The translations under genes were made by a program, and so were the position numbers. The notes under the pieces were generated by a model. It did not search any database. It was not told the origin of the DNA and saw only the letters and a list, made by a program, of their open reading frames with translations. 64,000 nucleotides of DNA from Halosaccharopolyspora lacisalsi (GTDB lineage: Bacteria; Actinomycetota; Actinomycetes; Mycobacteriales; Pseudonocardiaceae), in NCBI RefSeq assembly GCF_014137975.1, contig NZ_JACGWZ010000010.1, positions 37,392 to 101,391 of the forward strand, given 5' to 3'. Shown in pieces: positions 39,788 through 48,079 of the stretch (position 1 is the stretch's first letter; the number at the start of each line of letters is the position of its first letter).

Positions 39788-40272
39788 GAGGCGTGTTGCT
39801 CCTGCCCGTCGACGGCCAACGGTTCGGCGACGATGCCGCTCACCGGGGGCAGCGCGAACACGTGCTCGGCGAGCGGGTCCAGCACGAGCCCGGTGCCGTA
39901 CGGCAGGGCGTGCAGGATCCCGTCGAGCAGGTCCGCACCCAGGACGTGGGCGTAGCCGACGTCCTCGGCGCCCCGTCCGGCCGCGACCATGCCGGCCGCC
40001 ATCCGTTCCAGGGTGGTGTAGACCGGCAGCCAGTTCAGCCCGTCCTGGGACACGGTGGACACGCTGGTCCCGCCCTCGACGGGGCTGGTCTCGATGTACA
40101 CCTCGGTGTCTCGGAACAGCGCGAGGAGCTCGTCCATGTCGCCGTCCCCGGCACGGACCGCGCGCACCGCCTCCAGCAGCGCGACCGGTTCGTCACCGTC
40201 GTCCGGGGCGGGCGCGGGTTCCGGGTCGGACAGATCCCCGACCACGGTCAGGGCACGGGGCTGACTACTCAT
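39784..40272 (-). CDS. SseB-like domain protein
   Basis: 162 residues from ATG 40272. The stretch TEVYIETSPVEGGTSVSTVS followed by LNWLPVYTTLERMAAGM matches the start of SseB-type domains. A second part (GTGLVLDPLAEHVFALPPVS) continues the SseB pattern. SseB-like proteins are widespread in actinobacteria next to ESX-type toxins, with unknown biochemical role. The longer in-frame N-terminus is a shadow of the overlapping upstream gene. Confidence 0.72.
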   Translation of the reverse strand: MSSQPRALTVVGDLSDPEPAPAPDDGDEPVALLEAVRAVRAGDGDMDELLALFRDTEVYIETSPVEGGTSVSTVSQDGLNWLPVYTTLERMAAGMVAAGRGAEDVGYAHVLGADLLDGILHALPYGTGLVLDPLAEHVFALPPVSGIVAEPLAVDGQEQHAS

Positions 40273-40555
40273 CGCCGTCCTCCCCCGGAGAGTGCGGATC
40301 ACGGTGCTCGGCCAGGGCAGCCCGAGTGATCTGGTCGAGGTGGTCGGCGCGCTGCGACAGGTACGCGCTCGCCTCCCCGAGAAAGGTCTGCATCGACGCG
40401 GCCACACCGGCGTGGCCGAATATTTCCGGGGTGGCCTGCTGCTCACGTTGGTGGAGGCGTTCGGCCTGCAGACGCAGGTTGGCCGCGTCCAGCAGCACGG
40501 CGTCGGTGATCTCCTCCGGTGGAGTCGGCCCCCGGGGAGTGTCCTCAGTGCTCAT
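40265..40555 (-). CDS. Small helical WXG-like protein
   Basis: 96 residues, all helical and charged (LDAANLRLQAERLHQREQQA, MQTFLGEASAYLSQRADHLD). The size and heptad-like pattern fit WXG100-type or chaperone-like partners in ESX gene sets, though the Trp-x-Gly turn is absent (GHAGVAAS at the centre). It overlaps its neighbours on both sides. Confidence 0.65.
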   Translation of the reverse strand: MSTEDTPRGPTPPEEITDAVLLDAANLRLQAERLHQREQQATPEIFGHAGVAASMQTFLGEASAYLSQRADHLDQITRAALAEHRDPHSPGEDGDE

Positions 40556-40911
40556 TCCACGACCACCCGTTGGACCGGCGTGGCCTGCGGGTAGACGAGG
40601 ACGTCCTCGTCGATCTCGTTGGGGCGCCAGACGATGCCCGTCGTCGCCAGCAGCCGCTGTTTGAGCTGGCGCCCGGTGAGCATGATGTGATCGAGCTCCT
40701 CGGAGAAACCGCGGCAGCGTTCCAGCAGTTCATAGCTGGGGTAGGCATAAACCCAATCGGAGCCGCCGACCGTGGTTGTGATCATCTTCTCGCTGTCGAG
40801 GTCACGCTCGACGAACACGGTGGTGCGCGCGAACTCCGCATCGCTCGGGTTGCGCTTGGCGGTGTGGGCTCGTTCCTCGTGGGGGGCGGGTTGCAGCCAG
40901 CTCACCAGCAT
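40552..40911 (-). CDS. First gene of the toxin operon, hypothetical
   Basis: 119 residues; GAGGAG 3 nt before the ATG. Strands and helices (ARTTVFVERDLDSEKMITTT, ELLERCRGFSEELDHIMLTG) with no membrane segment; no family was recognised. Proteins of this position in ESX-toxin operons may be chaperones. About 130 bp upstream lies the site shared with the T4SS promoter region; the rest of 40912-41043 shows nothing further. Confidence 0.65.
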   Translation of the reverse strand: MLVSWLQPAPHEERAHTAKRNPSDAEFARTTVFVERDLDSEKMITTTVGGSDWVYAYPSYELLERCRGFSEELDHIMLTGRQLKQRLLATTGIVWRPNEIDEDVLVYPQATPVQRVVVE

Positions 40912-41043
40912 CGTCTCCTCGTACCCAGGGGTGGATCGATGGTGGGCACACCGGTGGTGCCGCCTTCAGCGGCAGGAGGCACCGGTGTCCCGATCCGGGC
41001 TCGACGGCCCGGACGTTGCCTAGACGATCACCCGCGACGAGGC

Positions 41044-41086
41044 GGCGGAAGTGTTGACCTCGTGACTATGGCGGTCAACGCCGGGA
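41044..41086. promoter_or_regulatory. Conserved 39-bp site upstream of the toxin operon (copy 2)
   Basis: Same ordered blocks as at 16802-16844. Here the outer arms are a perfect inverted repeat GTTGACC (41053-41059) / GGTCAAC (41073-41079). On the minus strand TTGACC stands 17 bp from AACACT, so a promoter directed toward 40911 is possible. The site overlaps the last codons and stop of the P450 gene. Confidence 0.6.
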
Positions 41087-42289
41087 CAAGGCCACCGGCA
41101 GACGGATCAAGCCACGGTTGCGGAACGAGGGGCGCCAGGCCAGTTCGGCCGGGTCGACGGCCAGCCGCAGATCCTCGCAGTCGCGCAGCAGGGTGGTCAG
41201 GGCGATCTCGGCCTCGGTGCGGGCCAGGGCCGCACCGAGGCAGAAGTGCCGCCCGTAGCCGAGTCCCAAATGCGTCGGCGCGGCCGGGCATCCGCGATCG
41301 ATATCCAGGGTGTCGGGATCGGAGTAGGCCCGCGGATCGCGGTGGGCCGAGGCCAACGAGACCATCACCGTGTCTCCGGCGGGGATGGTCATTCCGCCGA
41401 GCTCAAGATCGGTGAGAGCGAACCGGCGGATAGCCAGCTGCGGCGGGGGGTCGAACCGCAGCAGCTCTTCCACGGCGGCCGGAATGCGCTCAGGGCGGGC
41501 GCGGAGCGCGGCCAGCTGCTCCGGGTGGGTCAGCAGCGCGGCCAGCCCGTTGCCGAGCAGGTTGACGGTGTTTTCGTATCCGGCGAACAGGATCACGAAC
41601 GCAGCGGAGACGAGTTCATTCTCGTCGAGGTGGTCGCCCGCGTCGCGGGCGGCGATCAGGTCGCTGAGTACGTCACTACCGGGGGCGCGGCGTTTGCTGC
41701 TGATCAACTCCAGGAGGTACTCGTGCAGTGCGGCCACCCCGCCGCGCACGTCGTCGGACGTCTGCGGGGCCAGCATCCGGTCGGTCCAGGCCTGGAAATT
41801 GGGACGCTGATCCGGGGGGATTCCCAACAGTTCACAGATCACGGTGATCGGCAGTGGTCCGGCCCAGGCTTGCATCATCTCCACCTGCCCGTCCGGGAGG
41901 GTGGCGGTGAGCTCGTCGGCGAGGTGCTGGATGCGGGGCCGCAACTGCTGCACGCGACGCGGAGTGAAGGCTTGGTTGACCAGTCCGCGCAGCCGGGCGT
42001 GCTCGCCTGCGTCGCGATTGAGCAGGTTGGCATCCAGCGCCGGTGGTAGGGAAAACCCCGCATACCCGGTGGTGGAGTGCTGTTTGTCCACCGACAGGTT
42101 CGGGTCGGCCAGGGCGGCCTGCACGTCGTTGTAGCGGGTGACCAGCCAGATCGGCGACCCGTCCGGAGTGTGCGCGCGATGCACCGGGGCCTGGGCACGC
42201 AGGCGGGCGTAGGTCGCGTACGGGGCGGCCAGGAACGCGGCATCGAAGGCCACCGGCACGGGCGACGACACGGCTCGTCCTTCCGACAA
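41075..42289 (-). CDS. Cytochrome P450
   Basis: 404 residues. I-helix oxygen-binding FAGYENTVNLLGN (~238), K-helix EELLRFDPP, and the heme-binding loop LGYGRHFCLGAALAR (Cys ~346, with Leu replacing the usual Phe). Length and motifs match bacterial class I CYP105/107-like enzymes; the substrate is unknown and redox partners are not encoded nearby. It ends an apparent operon with DUF6545, ImmA/IrrE and XRE genes, a grouping that recurs in actinobacteria. Confidence 0.95.
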   Translation of the reverse strand: MSEGRAVSSPVPVAFDAAFLAAPYATYARLRAQAPVHRAHTPDGSPIWLVTRYNDVQAALADPNLSVDKQHSTTGYAGFSLPPALDANLLNRDAGEHARLRGLVNQAFTPRRVQQLRPRIQHLADELTATLPDGQVEMMQAWAGPLPITVICELLGIPPDQRPNFQAWTDRMLAPQTSDDVRGGVAALHEYLLELISSKRRAPGSDVLSDLIAARDAGDHLDENELVSAAFVILFAGYENTVNLLGNGLAALLTHPEQLAALRARPERIPAAVEELLRFDPPPQLAIRRFALTDLELGGMTIPAGDTVMVSLASAHRDPRAYSDPDTLDIDRGCPAAPTHLGLGYGRHFCLGAALARTEAEIALTTLLRDCEDLRLAVDPAELAWRPSFRNRGLIRLPVALSRR

Positions 42290-42304
42290 CGACAGGGCAG
42301 GTGG

Positions 42305-43552
42305 TCAGGGCAGCTGAGTCAGCGGTGGTGACAACGCCGCGGTCAGCGGGTGCCCCCAGGCGCGGGCGACCCGTTGCCACCAGGCCACGTTGTCCCGCAA
42401 CCGCGGATGGTGGTCCTGGGGCGGGGCCCGGTGTTCGGCGGGCACGAGAGCGTCCTCGGTGCGGGCGGATTCCAGGGCGGTGCGGATCATGACCGCCTCA
42501 GCCACCGACCTCGCCAGGTCCTCATCACTGGTGCTCTCCCGGGCCTGGTCGTAGACCCGCTGGCGGAGCCGCTCGTCGCAGTAGCCGTGCAGACCGACGA
42601 CGATGTCCCAGCACTCGATGACCCGCCGGTAGAGCCGGAATCCCATATGTACGAGCACGAAGCGGTCCCAGGCCGGGCGCAGCCACCGTGGCATCCACGC
42701 CGGGCAGGCCCCCAGCACCACTTCGGGCCGGTAGCTGGTCAGGGCTAGCCACAGCGGGCCGAGGCGACCGTAGGCGGCCCGCTGCCGGGCCAGACGCACC
42801 GCGGCCGGCACCCCGGTGGCGATCAGCGGCATCGCCAACCCGATCACCAGCAGCAGCGTTCCCGGTACCAAGATGAACCACTCCACCCGCACCTGGGGAT
42901 ACGGCGGATACCCCACGGCCAGCACGATCCCCAGAAACGCGATCTTGTGGGCGAGGTAGAGCTCGTAGGTAGCCGCACCAGCAGCGATGAGCCGCAGCCC
43001 GCGGGCGGTCCACCGAGTGCGGTGGGCGGCGCTGCGCGCCCACAGCCACGACAGCCTGCTCACCGAACCGATCATCAGCCCCATGTAGGCGACGTAGATC
43101 AGCATCGCGACCATCGTGGTCGGTGCCTGCATCCAGTACCCGTCCAGCGCCTGGGCGGCATCTCCGGTGGGCGCCAGAGCGGCCAGCAGCCACCGTGCCA
43201 CCACCACGACGGCGAACAGGGCCGTGTGGGCGCGCACCGTCTGGCGACGCCGCCACCCCGGAGGCCAGACCCAGCACACAAATGCCAGCCGCAGCAGGAA
43301 AAAACACGCCAACGCCGGGGTGTGGCGCTGGGCGTAGGCGAAATTGGATCCCAGGGCCTCGGTCAGCACCGGCACCACCGACGGGACTTCTTGCGTGTTG
43401 GCGATCCCCATGGTGATGATGGCGCCACACATCGCGGCCACCGCCGGCCGGTTGATACCGGGCTGCGGGCGCGTCAGCTGCAGGAGTTTGACCGTGGCGG
43501 CGGTCACGGCCACGGCCACGACCATGATCTGAATCAGATCGCGGGTCGACAT
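42305..43552 (-). CDS. MAB_1171c-like membrane protein (DUF6545)
   Basis: 415 residues with about seven N-terminal membrane spans (for example LIQIMVVAVAVTAATVKLL, CFFLLRLAFVCWVW, TALFAVVVVARWLLAALA, WFILVPGTLLLVIGLAMPLI). A C-terminal cytoplasmic domain of ~150 residues ends in a helical region (YRRVIECWDIVVGLHGYCDE). This architecture is that of MAB_1171c-type putative transporters, often located next to XRE/ImmA and P450 genes. Transport activity is not established. Confidence 0.85.
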   Translation of the reverse strand: MSTRDLIQIMVVAVAVTAATVKLLQLTRPQPGINRPAVAAMCGAIITMGIANTQEVPSVVPVLTEALGSNFAYAQRHTPALACFFLLRLAFVCWVWPPGWRRRQTVRAHTALFAVVVVARWLLAALAPTGDAAQALDGYWMQAPTTMVAMLIYVAYMGLMIGSVSRLSWLWARSAAHRTRWTARGLRLIAAGAATYELYLAHKIAFLGIVLAVGYPPYPQVRVEWFILVPGTLLLVIGLAMPLIATGVPAAVRLARQRAAYGRLGPLWLALTSYRPEVVLGACPAWMPRWLRPAWDRFVLVHMGFRLYRRVIECWDIVVGLHGYCDERLRQRVYDQARESTSDEDLARSVAEAVMIRTALESARTEDALVPAEHRAPPQDHHPRLRDNVAWWQRVARAWGHPLTAALSPPLTQLP

Positions 43553-43566
43553 AGAAGTCTCCGGGG

Positions 43567-44109
43567 TCAGTGGTATTCGAAGGCGGCCACCGCCCGCGAG
43601 ACCGGCCCGCTACCGGAGACCAGTTGCAGTCCGGCGGCCTGCCAGATCACATAAGCCAGCGTTTCGGCTTCGAGCTCCTGGGCGGAGTCGTAGGCGTTGC
43701 GATGCAACACCCGCACCGACTCCTCGGCCAGCACGTCGTCACCACTCAAGCGGGACAGCATCTGCTGATCCCCATCCTGATCATCGTCTCGGGACGTCGC
43801 GTCGGTATGGAGGGGAACGCCGGTGTGGCCGCAGAGCATGTGCGCCAACTCGTGCAGCACGATGTGATCCTGGTGCAGCTCGGTGCCCGAGGTGTCATAG
43901 ACGATGACATCGCGGTCGGTGCGGCGGATCCACAGCCCGGTGGCCACGCTGGCGTAATGGCTCATCGTGCGCGGGGCCAGCTGGATCGGCCGCCCCCGGT
44001 GCTGGGCCACCCGCTCGACGAACTCGGCCATGTCCCACGGCTCCGGCAACGGTGGCAGTTCGGCCAGCCGAGCTCGGGCGTGCCGCAACATGACGGGCAG
44101 AGCCGCCAT
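43567..44109 (-). CDS. ImmA/IrrE-type metallopeptidase
   Basis: 180 residues. Zinc-binding HELAH in DHIVLHELAHMLCGH (~84) and a downstream acidic ligand region (SAQELEAETLAYVIW) as in ImmA/IrrE-family proteases, which cleave XRE repressors. Its gene shares one base with the XRE gene upstream, so it should regulate that partner, derepressing the operon containing the membrane protein and P450. Confidence 0.92.
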   Translation of the reverse strand: MAALPVMLRHARARLAELPPLPEPWDMAEFVERVAQHRGRPIQLAPRTMSHYASVATGLWIRRTDRDVIVYDTSGTELHQDHIVLHELAHMLCGHTGVPLHTDATSRDDDQDGDQQMLSRLSGDDVLAEESVRVLHRNAYDSAQELEAETLAYVIWQAAGLQLVSGSGPVSRAVAAFEYH

Positions 44110-44444
44110 TACACAGCCTCGTCATCGAACTCAGAGAGCAACTGTTCCACAGCATCCAGTTTGTCCTGCTCCAGTTGCCCGATCCGGCCCATGATCTCCG
44201 CCGAGCGAGGTTCGCGCGTGTCGAAGTAATACGGGCTGACCCCGAAAAACTCGGTCAAGGCATGACGCGTGCGGAGGTCCGGGGATGTGCTCCCGTTCAG
44301 CAGGTTATGCAGCGTGCCGTGCGAGATCGTCTGGCCGGCGCTTTTCATCTGCCGGGCCAGGGCGCGGGTGGACAGCCGCGGCTGCTGGGTGCGGCGCTGA
44401 TAGTCCGCCACCAGCTCCTGAATCCGCTGCTGCTGAGTTGTCAT
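44109..44444 (-). CDS. XRE-type repressor, partner of the ImmA protease
   Basis: 111 residues. An N-terminal coil (QQQRIQELVADYQRRTQQPR) is followed by an HTH (LSTRALARQMKSAGQTISHG, TLHNLLNGSTSPDLRTRHAL). The domain ends in a helical tail (GRIGQLEQDKLDAVEQLLSE) with ~45 residues after the HTH that could hold the cleavage site. It is the first gene of the operon and probably autoregulates. The 44445-44692 region, between it and the divergent NB-ARC gene, contains no gene I can support. Confidence 0.88.
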   Translation of the reverse strand: MTTQQQRIQELVADYQRRTQQPRLSTRALARQMKSAGQTISHGTLHNLLNGSTSPDLRTRHALTEFFGVSPYYFDTREPRSAEIMGRIGQLEQDKLDAVEQLLSEFDDEAV

Positions 44445-44692
44445 GGTCGATCTAGTTCAGCACAGGCCCCACTGCAGCAACAACCCACCCCACGGTGAGC
44501 ACGGCCACTCCGCACCGTTCTGTTCAACCGGTTTGACAGTTTCGTAGAGTGGTGATCGCTCAACGCGGTGCGTCCGTTTGCGGGGATTCCGCGACCAGAT
44601 GCCACCCAACGGCACCAACATCATACGGCAGGTCACCACACTGGACAGACGTCGCGCTCGTGCGTCACTGAGCAACACCGGGGAGGAGTGCC

Positions 44693-44779
44693 ATGCGGCC
44701 AGCGAACGCGAACAGCGCCACACGGGGACCTGATGGGTCGGAACGGGGATACCGGCCCGCAGCTACGAGTCGGGGGTAG
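44693..44779 (+). CDS. 28-residue leader ORF ahead of the NB-ARC gene
   Basis: ATG 44693 is preceded by GGGGAGGAG at ideal spacing and ends at TAG 44777-44779, two bases before the next ATG. The product is basic and low in complexity (MRPANANSATRGPDGSERG...). It may be an upstream coupling ORF rather than a functional peptide. Confidence 0.35.
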   Translation: MRPANANSATRGPDGSERGYRPAATSRG

Positions 44780-44781
44780 AC

Positions 44782-46098
44782 ATGCACGCAACCAGCCAGA
44801 CCCAAACCACGAATCTCGGCGAGTTCGTCCGCGAACACCGTGAGCGCAACAATCTCTCCCAGGGGGAACTCGCCCGTCAGGCGTACTGCACGCGCGGCAC
44901 GGTCAGCTACGTCGAAAAAAATCGACGGCGGCTCAGCCTCAAACTCGCCACCAGCATGGACGAAGTCCTGCACACCGGCGGCGAACTCGTGAAACGTGCC
45001 CACCAAAGCCTGACCCAGGCTCGCCCCCAGCGACTGCACCGGCCCGAACAGTTGCCCGCCGACATCGCCGAGCTGTACGGCCGCGACGAATCCCTAGCGC
45101 GCCTGTCCGAATCGCTGTCCGCTACGCGCGACACGGCCCCCGCCATCACCACCGTGGAAGGCCCGGCAGGGGTAGGTAAATCGGCGCTGGTCGTGCACTG
45201 GGCCCACCAGCACGCCCAGCACTATCCCGACGGGGTGATCACCGCCCACTTGGGCGGCCACACCCCCGGCCACACCCCCGCCGACCCCGGTGACGTGGTG
45301 GCCGACATCCTCGGCGACCTCGGGATCACCGACCTCCCCGAGAGCACCCCCGCACGCTCCCGGTTGTTGCGAACCGTGCTGGCCGAGCGGCATCTGCTGC
45401 TGCTGCTCGACGATGCCGTCGACAGTGACCAGGTCCAGCCACTGCTGCCCGGCACTTCCAGCTGCCACGTGCTGATCACCAGCCGCCGGCGCCTGACCCG
45501 GCTGTCCCTACGCGGATCCGCGACGCGGATCCCGCTGGCACCGTTGTCGGCCGCCGAAGCCGGCCACATGCTCAGCAATCTGCTTACTCCGCACCGCAGT
45601 CTCGACGGCGCTGACGATCAGCACGCCCTGGCCCGCATCGTCGACGGCTGCGACCGACTTCCCCTGGCTCTGTGCGCTGCCGCCGAGGTCATCACCACCC
45701 ACCCCGGCCGGGAGCTGTCCCAGCTCGTCGAGCCGCTGACCGGACCACGCCGCCTGCACGTGCTGACCACCGCCGCCGCAGGCGATCCCCAGTCGGCGCT
45801 GCGCGCCACGTTGGCCGCCTCCTACCAGCACCTCACCCCCCTGGCCGCCCGGCTTCTGCAGCACCTCGGTGCCGCCGACCACACCTGCATCGACGCGGTC
45901 ACCGCCAGGAACCTGCTCGACGTTCCCCTCGAACAGGCCGAAACCGCACTGGCCGAACTGCTCGCCGAGCATTTGCTGACCCCCGAGGCCTGCTGCCCCT
46001 CCTTGGTGCGCCTGTTCGCCGCCGAACGCGCCCAGGACCCCCCGGCAGAGCCGCACATCCTGCCACCGCGACGGGCCGTGCTCACCGACCACTCCTGA
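44782..46098 (+). CDS. XRE/NB-ARC STAND-type regulator
   Basis: 438 residues. XRE HTH at ~12-65 (VREHRERNNLSQGELARQAY, RGTVSYVEKNRRRLSLKLAT), then an NB-ARC ATPase: P-loop EGPAGVGKSALVVHW (~129), Walker B LLLLLDDAV, sensor CHVLITSRR and GCDRLPLALCAAAEV. The C-terminal part is a winged-helix/helical arm. STAND regulators act as ATP-driven switches for secondary metabolism or stress; no sensor repeats are present, so this is a short form. It lies opposite the ImmA/XRE operon. Confidence 0.88.
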   Translation: MHATSQTQTTNLGEFVREHRERNNLSQGELARQAYCTRGTVSYVEKNRRRLSLKLATSMDEVLHTGGELVKRAHQSLTQARPQRLHRPEQLPADIAELYGRDESLARLSESLSATRDTAPAITTVEGPAGVGKSALVVHWAHQHAQHYPDGVITAHLGGHTPGHTPADPGDVVADILGDLGITDLPESTPARSRLLRTVLAERHLLLLLDDAVDSDQVQPLLPGTSSCHVLITSRRRLTRLSLRGSATRIPLAPLSAAEAGHMLSNLLTPHRSLDGADDQHALARIVDGCDRLPLALCAAAEVITTHPGRELSQLVEPLTGPRRLHVLTTAAAGDPQSALRATLAASYQHLTPLAARLLQHLGAADHTCIDAVTARNLLDVPLEQAETALAELLAEHLLTPEACCPSLVRLFAAERAQDPPAEPHILPPRRAVLTDHS

Positions 46099-46220
46099 CA
46101 CCACCCGCAGACGCCCCGCGGTGGTGTTCCCCCAGCGGAGGTCCCGGCATCCACCCGGAAACCTCCGCCGACGGCACAGCCGTCTCGGGGAACAACGCCC
46201 CGGGCCGGAAAGGCCCTCAC

Positions 46221-47249
46221 GTGCCCAACCTGCGCACTCTCCATCCCGAAAAGTACGCGCGCGTCAGCAACGGCGCGGTCGACAACACACCGTCGGTCCT
46301 CGCCATCGGCTATCTCACGATCCTCATGCGTCATGAAGATGGCTGGGTGCCCTCCCTCGAGAAGCTTGTGCAGAAGTACCTCGAAGGCGAAACGAGCCTC
46401 GGCAAGGCACGGAAAACCCTCCGCGATGAGGGCTACTACGTCCGCGTCAAGTTTCAACACGATGGCGGCAAGCACCACACCGACATCTGGCGTGCCTCCG
46501 AACCGCACACCGACGTCGAGCTCGACCAAATCGCGAGCTACTACGTGCCCGGATCCATCTGGCAAATCCCCCAGGTCGACAAGCGCGGCCGACACGTGCG
46601 CGACGCGCGAGGCCAGACGGTCATGCGTCCGGTCACGGTGCGCTCGGCGCAGATGGAGTCATGGCGCGCGACCAACGAACGGATCACGGGCAAGCCTGTG
46701 GATAACTCCCCCGACAGCGACGTTTCCGCAGGTCGCACCGACCCCCCGGATTCAGGGGGTCGGGATACTGACGTCAAATCTCCTGGTCACAGCTTTGGTG
46801 GTGACCTTTTCCCTGCTCGCCCCGACCCCGCACATACCGGGGGCCGGATGGCCGAGGGGTCGGATGACCGAGGGGTCGGCAACCGGGGGGTTCCAGAGAA
46901 GACGAGCGAGGAGACGAGGGAGAACACGACGGAGGAGACGACGGAACCTTTTGGAAACCCCCAAAAGGTTCCGATCCTCCAAAAGGGGTTCAGAGGAAAC
47001 GCCGGTCACTCTGATTACGCAGCACCGAAGCAAGGCGACCAGATAGGTGACCCACTGATCGCGCGCGTGCGCGATGCGATCGGCCAGTCGGTTTGTCAAG
47101 CGTTCGACGAGAATCCGTCTATGTCCGAGGACGAGCTGACGAGGCGTATCGCCGAAGCCAACACCGACCTCACGCATGACCAGTCCTGTCTCTACGCCGC
47201 GACACTGCTCACGGTCACCGGCCCGAGCCGCGAATCAGCCCTCCCGTAA
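46221..47249 (+). CDS. Winged-helix Rep-like protein
   Basis: 342 residues from GTG 46221, whose Shine-Dalgarno (GGAAAGG) lies within a small GGGCC/GGCCC hairpin. The N-terminal half looks like a winged-helix domain: SVLAIGYLTILMRHEDGWVP, SLEKLVQKYLEGETSLGKAR and KTLRDEGYYVRVKF. The second half is polar and of low complexity up to a C-terminal helical domain (PLIARVRDAIGQSVCQAFDE). Actinobacterial plasmid replication and helix-turn-helix proteins have this layout; the gene also contains iteron-like DNA repeats. Alternatively it regulates the transfer genes downstream. Confidence 0.65.
   Translation: MPNLRTLHPEKYARVSNGAVDNTPSVLAIGYLTILMRHEDGWVPSLEKLVQKYLEGETSLGKARKTLRDEGYYVRVKFQHDGGKHHTDIWRASEPHTDVELDQIASYYVPGSIWQIPQVDKRGRHVRDARGQTVMRPVTVRSAQMESWRATNERITGKPVDNSPDSDVSAGRTDPPDSGGRDTDVKSPGHSFGGDLFPARPDPAHTGGRMAEGSDDRGVGNRGVPEKTSEETRENTTEETTEPFGNPQKVPILQKGFRGNAGHSDYAAPKQGDQIGDPLIARVRDAIGQSVCQAFDENPSMSEDELTRRIAEANTDLTHDQSCLYAATLLTVTGPSRESALP
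46740..46995 (+). repeat. Cluster of short repeats within the Rep-like gene
   Basis: Within 260 bp: CGACCCCC/GGGGGTCG inverted pair near 46740-46765, CGAGGGGTCGG twice (46853 and 46869), and a perfect inverted repeat GGAACCTTTTGG (46943-46954) / CCAAAAGGTTCC (46961-46972) followed by a further CCAAAAGGGGTTC (46979-46991). The repeats lie in the low-complexity coding section and may be Rep-binding sites. Confidence 0.5.
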
Positions 47250-47290
47250 CCCGCGAAGAGCACGCCGGCCCGGATCAGGCTGGTCCTCCC

Positions 47291-47326
47291 GTGCCGCTGG
47301 AGAGCACTATGCCCCTCCAGCGGCAC
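47291..47326 (+). terminator. Hairpin after the Rep-like gene
   Basis: GTGCCGCTGGAG (47291-47302) pairs exactly with CTCCAGCGGCAC (47315-47326), 42 bp after the stop codon. A second shorter hairpin (ACCCCAC/GTGGGGT, around 47354-47376) follows. There is no T-run. The rest of 47250-47475 contains nothing that I recognise. Confidence 0.6.
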
Positions 47327-47475
47327 GGATAGCCGCGCATTCCCGGCCCCCACAACCCCACACCTCCTGGTGGGGTAGCGAAGCACACAATCCACACCAG
47401 AGCTTCGCAGGGTGACACCGCCCGGCAGAAACGCAAACACCTGCGACTGACCAACTCAGCAGGCAAGCTCGTGTC

Positions 47476-48054
47476 CTACCTCGACTCCGTCGTGAAAGTG
47501 GAGACGTCGTGAGCACGGTTGCTCTGTTTGGTGCCGTACATGCGGTCGTCAGCACTGGCCAGCAGCGCCGAGAGTTCCGCCGATCCGGCGGGAGCGCTCA
47601 TCACCCCCAAATCCAGGCCGGTCTCGACCAAAATTCCGTCAATGAACAGGGGACGGTTCACCATCTCCTCGAGTTCCCGGACCCGCCGCTCAACCTCGGA
47701 GTGCGAAGCTCCGCTCAGGAGCACCGCGAACTCGTCGCCGTGCAGCCGCACCGGCAGCTCGCCGCGGCTGGTGACAGCACGAAGTCGGTCCGCTATCGCA
47801 GTCAGAGCGCGATCACCAAAACGATGCCCATAAGTGTCGTTGATCGTTTTGAACCGCCGCAAGTCGCCGAGGGCTACCGCAACCCGGTGGTGACGGTGGC
47901 GACGGCACGCCCGAGGAAACGCGGCGGCAAGGGCAACGCGGTTGGCCAGCCCGGTCAACAAGTCGGTGCGCAGCTGCCGTCGCAGTCGGCAAGCGACTGT
48001 GCTGGTGGTGAGGGTGCTGGCGCTCGTGACGAGCACCGCGATTTCTGCCAACAT
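47476..48054 (-). CDS. Degenerate GGDEF-domain protein
   Basis: 192 residues. A short N-terminal hydrophobic stretch (LAEIAVLVTSASTLTTST) and then a GGDEF fold (~28-170): TDLLTGLANRVALAAAFPRA, VAVALGDLRRFKTINDTYGH, LPVRLHGDEFAVLLSG, ADDRMYGTKQ. The signature is HGDEF (His replaces the first Gly) and the metal-site Asp is preceded by LGD. Diguanylate cyclase activity is uncertain. Such small GGDEF proteins occur on actinobacterial plasmids near transfer genes. A 11-bp hairpin stands in its leader. Confidence 0.85.
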   Translation of the reverse strand: MLAEIAVLVTSASTLTTSTVACRLRRQLRTDLLTGLANRVALAAAFPRACRRHRHHRVAVALGDLRRFKTINDTYGHRFGDRALTAIADRLRAVTSRGELPVRLHGDEFAVLLSGASHSEVERRVRELEEMVNRPLFIDGILVETGLDLGVMSAPAGSAELSALLASADDRMYGTKQSNRAHDVSTFTTESR

Positions 48055-48079
48055 GGAAGAGGCCTCCAGTAGAGGTAAC

